Shown here piece by piece: positions 58,612-64,000 of a stretch of DNA of 64,000 nt. This stretch comes from Plotosus lineatus. Taxonomy: Eukaryota > Chordata > Actinopteri > Siluriformes > Plotosidae. A program made the position numbers and the translations under genes. The stretch covers positions 9,110,282 through 9,174,281 of the forward strand of contig CM045745.1 in NCBI GenBank assembly GCA_024760905.1, read 5' to 3'. Every line of letters starts with the position of its first letter. The first letter of the stretch is position 1. The notes under the pieces are model-generated. The model was not told where the DNA came from and made no database searches. It worked only from the letters and a program-made list of their open reading frames with translations.

Positions 58612-58898
58612 ATAAAAAATATTTAATAATGGTTTAATTAATAAATATGTTAATAAATTGGTTTAATATGTTAATAAAATGTTTAAATGGTTTAATAAAT
58701 AATTTTCTTTTACTTTTAACACATTTCATACAAAATTGGTGTACTTTTATCATTTTTAAAGGGTTTATCCAGTCCAAAGACTGGAGCCTTGAAACGAATT
58801 AGGTGTTTAACATGTAAAATGCTACCCCTACTGACAAAATCCCCGCGTTACGAAAAAGGCTCTGGAACGGATTAATTTCGTAGGTAGGGGGCTGACTG
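58049..58898. mobile_element. Tigger-like CAGTCGGCCC family, second copy
   Basis: Left CAGTCGGCCCCCTACTTACG after TA; right GGTAGGGGGCTGACTG. Co-linear with 51541-52467, including the central (GA)n and (GT)n tract (58541-58610) and ATTGGTGTACTTTTATCATT. Confidence 0.88.
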
Positions 58899-58928
58899 CG
58901 TATTTTATTTATTTATATATACACACAT

Positions 58929-58936
<8 letters not shown>

Positions 58937-58991
<55 letters not shown>
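58937..58991. repeat. (AC)n microsatellite
   Basis: Pure AC run ending at a family A terminus. Confidence 0.95.
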
Positions 58992-58995
<4 letters not shown>

Positions 58996-59440
58996 GATCC
59001 CTTGCTACTTCGTGTTTCAATGCATTGCAGGTTTTTAAAAAATATTCATCGAATTAAAAAAAATAAGGAAATTAAGGAAGAAAAAGGGGGGAAACGTTAA
59101 GGAAAATGCTGCAAAAAAAAAAAAAAAGACCTAAACAAACAACAAAAAACAACCCAAAACCTCCCATCAAAACCAGTTACATTTTTGTGAGGTCCACATC
59201 TGCGTGCGTGCACGTGCGTCTGTATGTGTGTGTATTTATATTTTATTTACACCTTATGCATTATTTTTAAATGTTTAATTGTTTTATAAGCATTTATAGC
59301 ATTGAATATCTATTTATTGACATTATATACACATGTACATATACGTCAGCCAGGGGGAGGAGTTGGGGGTTAATCCTACTTCGCGGAATTCGGTGACTGC
59401 TGGGGGATTTCGTTCCCAATTAACCGCGGAAAGTGAGGGA
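58992..59440 (+). mobile_element. Tigger-like family A, near-complete
   Basis: Left end CAGGGATCCCTTGCTACTTC, right end ACCGCGGAAAGTGAGGGA. The last few bases of the right TIR are degraded. Co-linear with 38525-38961. Confidence 0.85.
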
Positions 59441-60790
59441 TTTTAAGTAAAACTGTATTATAAATGTGCCTGGGACTGCCTAGACCAAGTTGCAGTTTGT
59501 TTGAATGGCTGTGCACGCCCCCAAAACACCAGCAGTATGCCAGCACTTTAATATTCAGTGATAAGACGAAGGCGTGCAAACTTTAGTGCCAATGATACAA
59601 TACAGCAGAATCTCACGAAGCGTTTCTTTTCAGTGGCTGGCTCTCAAATATTATTTTCACTCAACAGCCACTTTATTAGGAACACCTGTATGCCTACTCA
59701 TTCATTCAGAGTATTGCTAAGTTACAGTTAGTCAAATAGCCCTCCTGTACAGCTGTGGTGAACAGAACAGAACAGAAGCCTGTATTGGAGGCACTGTTGG
59801 GCATCCTCCAGTTTGAGCGTTTTTTGTTTGTTTTTTTTGGTTATTGTGCAGGAACACATTGTGTTATAATGTGGTCACCCATCACCTGGGGCTAGTTAGA
59901 GAAGTGGCTTTGGGACAGAAGGTTCGCTGGTTTGATCCCAGAACCTTCAGGAAAAAAATGTGTGGTGGTAGGGGAGTGAGCTGCACCTTCCCTCCCTCAA
60001 CATTAGTGGCTTAAGTGCCCTTGAGCAAGGTACCTAACCGCCCCAACTGCTCTCCAGATGCCCCAATGTGTGTGGTAGCCCACTGCTCCGAGAATGTGTG
60101 CTCACTTTGGATGGGTTAAATACAAAGGAAATCATTTCCCCTATTCAGCTGTTAATGCCACAGAAAAGTCCAGCAAACATGCACTGCTTACACATACAAA
60201 ATTTATGGAAGACACTCCAGCTGGGACATTAGACTGCACGACAAATTAAACTACAGAACGTTGATCAAATGGTGAATGAAAGTGTCAATATGTTCAAAAA
60301 GCATATAAGTAATGCAGGTAAGAATTATGTTCATTCTATCTCTATTATATTGGAACGGGACTCATCAGGCACAACCTGATGCAATATCATCATTTCATTT
60401 TGATATACTGTATAAAAACCCAAGGGAAATTTCATCTTTTCATTTATCCCATCAGAAGTGACCGTACACACACTCAGAGCAGTGAGCTGCCACATCGCAG
60501 TGCCCGGAGAACTGTTAGAGGTTTGGTGCTTGCTCAACGGCACTTCAGGTATGAAGGTGGAGAAAGGAAGGTGCTGTTCACTGCCCCCAACAACACATTT
60601 TTCCTGCTGGTTCAGGAACTAACACGGCAATGTTTTCGACCCAAACACACTTCTCTAACCATTATGCCACGGCTGCCCCATGATACCTAGGTCTTGGTCT
60701 GTTTTGCGCCATTATACGTACCACAATTCTATAAATCCTCCTGATTTCATATTTAAAATTTTCCCACATTTTGAAATTGGAATTTAATAA
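59441..60790. other. dtx4: Intron sequence with an old tRNA-like SINE
   Basis: 59890-60130 carries CTGGTTTGATCCCAGAACC (B-box-like), TGCCCTTGAGCAAGGTACCT and AGCCCACTGCTCCGAG, the body of a common fish SINE. 59660-59690 (CCACTTTATTAGGAACACC) looks like a frequent fish DNA-repeat terminus. The rest is unassigned. Confidence 0.6.
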
Positions 60791-60794
60791 AATA

Positions 60795-61808
60795 CAGTGG
60801 TACCTCACCTTACGATAGTTCCAGCAAACAAAAAAATCCAGGTTACAAAAAACATTTTCCAAAATTTTTTGTCTCTGTATACGAAACAAGTTCTCCTTCC
60901 GAAACGCGCCATTCAAACATTCAAAGAATACACAAGCTGCTCTCCAATTGACTATCTCTCAACATCCTGCCCCGCTGGCCTCCCATTGGCTAGGAGGGAT
61001 GACGCAGCTCCGTTGAGCAGCAGCTTGTTTCATGAGTTTTTTGAGTGTGCTCATTGCAACTTTATTTTTTGGCTCAGGCTTTTAACCTTGCATAAACATT
61101 TGTAAGATTATAACTCTGCTAAGCAGACGAGGGCAACACGCGCACGTGCGTGCGTGCGTGCGTGTGTTTGTGATTGGTGCGAGTGAAAAGAAGAAGCGGG
61201 CTTGTGGCACGCAGTTGAGTGATATCGTAAAGGAATATGGCCAAACCCGTCTACCATCGGTACAATATTGAAGCAGAAGGAGGCCTTAAAAGGTATGCTT
61301 TTATAATTTTTAAAGGGTTTAGGGGATAGTATTGGGGGCCTTGGAATGAATCACACATTTTACATGTAAAATGCAGTTCAACTTACGAAAAATCCAGGTT
61401 ATGAAACCACTTCCGGAACAGATTAATTTCGTAAATTGAGGTACCACTGTGGGGCAGTGGTGGTCTAGTGGTATAAGGCGCCGGATTGCTGATCCAAAGG
61501 TTGGGGGTTCGAGTCCCACTGTCCACAAGGTTGTCACTGCCCCCCCCAGTGCAGCTAACTGGGTTATCAAAGGCCGGCCATGTCTCTCACTGTCTATGGT
61601 GTGAGGCATGTAAAAGAACCATTGCTGACTTTCGACAAGAGTAGGCTTCTACTACACGTCAGCGTGTTTCCGCCCTGTGATGGCCTGGCGAGCTGCCCAG
61701 GGTGTACTCTGCCCTCGCCCTGAGTTGGCTGGGTTGGGCACCAGCCTCCCCGCAACCCTAATCAGGATGAAGCGGTTACAGAAAATGAACTGAACTGAGG
61801 TACCACTG
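60795..61808. mobile_element. Tigger-like CAGTGGTACC family, split by a SINE
   Basis: Left end CAGTGGTACCTCACCTTACG after TA; right end GAGGTACCACTG before TA at 61809-61810. The transposase remnant is reduced to pieces: AAAAGAAGAAGCGGGCTTGT and GGAATATGGCCAAACCCGTC near 61187-61255. The SINE at 61451-61796 sits inside the right TIR. Confidence 0.88.
61451..61796 (+). mobile_element. SINE type 1 inside a Tigger TIR, 13-bp target duplication
   Basis: Head CAGTGGTGGTCTAGTGGTAT, B box GGTTCGAGTCC, tail CAGGATGAAGCGGTTACAGA ending GAACTGAACT. GAGGTACCACTGT is duplicated at 61438-61450 and 61797-61809, copying the terminus of the host transposon. Confidence 0.95.
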
Positions 61809-61811
61809 TAT

Positions 61812-62493
61812 TAACATACAATTGTCTCCTACCACAACAGAAGCTGTGCTGCATAACAAGGTATGAATATTTTAGAGTGCATCACCTATAGGACTATAGA
61901 AGAATGTAAACATTTCACTGTCATAAATGCATTTTTTATTCCATTTTATAATAAAAAACATTTTATCCTTTATTATTGCGGTCAACCCCAAATCAACCCC
62001 CTCCCATCTCTAGTCAACTGTACAATTAAGATATGTTCCCTCCATCACATCAATGCAGTTGTCTTCATTCACAGTCTAATGACCAATCAGAATGTACTCT
62101 CTATTTCAGAGCAACTTGACATTATCAATACCGAAGTTAAGTTGCGTTTGTTACACAAAAGACCCTGCATCCTTGTAGTTCCACATCAATATTATAAAGG
62201 GACTCAATGTCATTTAAATAAAGAAACCCCTGAGAACATTAATAACCCATGTCAATTTTAATACATTTATATTTTATGATGTTTGGCATTGTCCAAAGTG
62301 AATTATATTTTAATTACATTTATACAACTGTGGGTTTAGGGCCTTGCTTAAGGCCCCCAAGTGATGACACAGGAGTTTGACAACACCCCCCCCCAACCCG
62401 TTTTTGCCAGCACCTTAATCATTGAGAAATCTCTGCTCAAGACACTATTTCTTTCATGGGGTTGGATTCACAAAGTTTAGGACAGAAACTCAC
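61812..62493. other. dtx4: Intron sequence next to dtx4 exon 2, nothing recognised
   Basis: AT-rich. The plus-strand frame at 61863-62261 is open for 132 codons but has low-complexity composition and no recognisable domain. Confidence 0.45.
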
Positions 62494-63418
62494 CCAGAAG
62501 CGATAAGTGCCCGTGACTGTGCCATGGCAATCCTTTGTAGAGCAGGACGGCTGAGGCCTGCCAGACTGGCACGAGGTGGCACTGGGGCAGCACAAGCTGC
62601 TGAAGACACGGGGCCCAGGACTCGGGCTGAAGGGGTTGGGGCACATGTGGCAGTTGTGGAAATCAGGGCATTGGAGGATGTCTGATTTGGTGGAGAGGTA
62701 GCATGAGACGTTGAGGAAGGTGGAGGAGGCGGAGGAACAGCAGGAGGAGGAGGACGGGTGGAGGAAAGAGATAGAGCGGCCGTGGCAGAATCCAGCATGG
62801 AGAGCGAATGTACGAACCCTCCGGCTGTTGCCGAGTTCCTGTGTGGTAGCGTGAGTGAGTATGAGAGGCCCCGCTGGGCAGTTTTTGGACTCCTTGGCCT
62901 GGGCATAGGCATGGGTTTCCGGCCCAGAGTCTGCGCCATGGTTGTAGTTTTGACACCCAGGACCAACATACACTGCTGACAAGAGCAAGGCTGTCCGAGC
63001 GAAGTGATTGCTGAAGCAGGAAGGGCGCCACTAGGGTATGCACTTCCATTCCCTCCTCCAATCCCAGACGCACTCATCCCTGGGTGTGCTGCACTCCCAT
63101 TAGATGTCCATGCATGAGGCTTCGGCAAAGGGCCTGAGACAAGCGGGTAGGCCAAATCACAACGTCTTTGGATACGCCGCCGGCGCTGCGTCTGCCGGTT
63201 GATCTGAGTCATGCCCTGGAGATCGATTAGATAGCAGAAGCCAAGTGGCGTCAGGTCCAGCCAAGGTTGCTGCCGCTCACGTGCTGCCTGGATGGCAATT
63301 CCCACTTCTGTGTCGTACGGTGTCCATGTGCCCGAGTCATTCTCCCATTCCCACACCCAGCCCTGTCCTGGAGCTGAGCGCGGATCATAGAAGCTTCGTC
63401 GCACTGGCCGCAATGTAC
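62494..63418 (-). CDS. dtx4: dtx4 exon 2 (second WWE domain and proline-rich region)
   Basis: 925 bp, acceptor TTCTACAG at 63419-63426, donor GG|GTGAGT at 62493-62494. The first two bases finish a Gly codon; the frame then reads TLRPVRRSFYDPRSAPGQ and VWEWENDSGTWTPYD, the second WWE domain, which in Deltex binds Notch ankyrin repeats and poly-ADP-ribose-type ligands. LDLTPLGFCYLIDLQGMTQI and a basic RRRRIQRR run follow, then a Ser/Ala/Pro-rich linker with GQPCSCQQCML and a PPPPAVPPPPPP tract, a likely SH3-binding segment as in other Deltex proteins. The frame is open throughout. The window's dtx4 exons give 616 codons before the stop; the exon carrying the first WWE domain lies to the right. 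Confidence 0.96.
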
Positions 63419-63426
63419 CTGTAGAA

Positions 63427-64000
63427 AAATTTGAATTATTCCTTCAGGCGGCCCTTTAAATAAAAGCTTTCATTTTATGGACATATCAATATATCATATG
63501 TTAATGAACACAGACTTGTTTACAGTTACAAGCTGTTTGATTAAAATGGACTCAAATGGGTTTTAAATAGTACAAAACATTCGTGTTCAGATTTGCTTGA
63601 TGAACTAGTAGAGTGATGAGATGTCTATGAGATGGCTTGAACTGTTTCCACAGTGATAAAGAGCGCCAAACAAATTCCACAGGAGTATGGAATGAGTGTT
63701 TGGTTCACGGTTTAATCTTGGACAGACATAACAGAAATATATTAAGACTAAATTCTGTAGACATAGCAAAGAAAAAAAAAAAAAAAAAAGAAACAAAGAA
63801 TCATGTGGAACCTAAATTTTTTTTCAGTGCACAAAATGAAAGAGAATATTCATTTGTCGTCCCCCCCCCCCCCCATCCCCAGTGATGACCTCACTTAATA
63901 GCTATTCGTCTCATTCCTCCTCCCTCTTAGTTTGGAGTGATGCCCTTCGATTCTCTCCATCTCTGCATGTCCCCCTGTGGAGCACTCAAGTCAGCCTTAC
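63427..64000 (-). other. dtx4: dtx4 intron 1, partial
   Basis: Contains a poly-A run near 63773-63789 and a C run near 63862-63873. I see no first-WWE coding sequence before the window ends. Confidence 0.7.

Larger units (their letters stand above)
35743..62493 (-). other. dtx4: dtx4 intron between exons 2 and 3 (26.7 kb)
   Basis: Bounded by GTGAGT at 62493 and a TTTTTTAG acceptor at 35743. The phase match (GG|A) shows that no coding exon need lie inside. It holds at least a dozen DNA transposons and SINEs, described separately, and no nested gene that I can recognise. Confidence 0.9.

Noticed and set aside
61863..62261. 132-aa plus-strand frame in dtx4 intron 2
   Set aside because: No recognisable domain, AT-rich codon use, antisense to the gene, and no splice context. 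Probably chance.
62422..62979. Plus-strand open frames over dtx4 exon 2
   Set aside because: They are antisense shadows of the alanine/proline-rich dtx4 coding sequence.

Overview
This window is vertebrate nuclear DNA, almost certainly from a teleost fish. It has intron-split genes with close vertebrate counterparts, dense CA/GT, TA and GA microsatellites, and the usual teleost mix of RTE-like and other LINEs, tRNA-headed SINEs, and Tigger/pogo-like and hAT-like elements. There is no operon, prokaryotic gene, CRISPR array, or rRNA or genuine tRNA gene. The genus cannot be read from the sequence.

Three genes are supported, all on the minus strand. (1) rgs12, 1-1590: the start codon and first 530 codons (PDZ then PTB domain), running off the left edge. 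(2) msantd1: complete, three coding exons at 19447-19694, 16345-16626 and 7545-7800, 261 aa, Myb/SANT-like domain at the front and a coiled-coil-like C-terminus. Its first intron reads as a GC-AG intron. (3) dtx4 (Deltex-4 E3 ubiquitin ligase): seven coding exons at 62494-63418, 35681-35742, 35425-35586, 33939-34000, 33513-33833, 31906-31995 and 31563-31790; the first coding exon lies right of the window. All junction phases agree and no coding break is seen. The msantd1-rgs12 order and orientation match human 4p16.3.

Everything else is intronic or intergenic and is mostly mobile DNA. From left to right: degenerate LINE B copy (2695-5692); SINEs (5.7-6.5 kb); near-complete LINE A (7984-11115) with a second 3' end facing it; LINE 3' end (11.9-12.5 kb); a 70-bp pure-TIR palindrome (13503-13572); a LINE B copy with 5' inversion (15543-16004); a three-element nest filling msantd1 intron 1 (17178-18897); a possible msantd1 promoter region with two RFX X-box motifs (19.9-20.3 kb); a 6-kb TIR element holding a 58-bp minisatellite that is itself split by a full-length LINE B (22746-28747); a TTAA-flanked transposon carrying a P2X7-like zinc motif (29358-30196); the dtx4 3' exons; and a 26.7-kb dtx4 intron (35743-62493) packed with Tigger-like, hAT-like and SINE insertions.

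The three genes act in different processes: G-protein signalling scaffold, putative DNA-binding protein, and Notch-pathway ubiquitin ligase. Nothing here suggests a shared pathway. The most informative material is the repeat biology: modular SINEs sharing heads and tails in different combinations, LINE-derived SINE bodies, nested insertions whose order can be read, and higher-order structure in the minisatellite.
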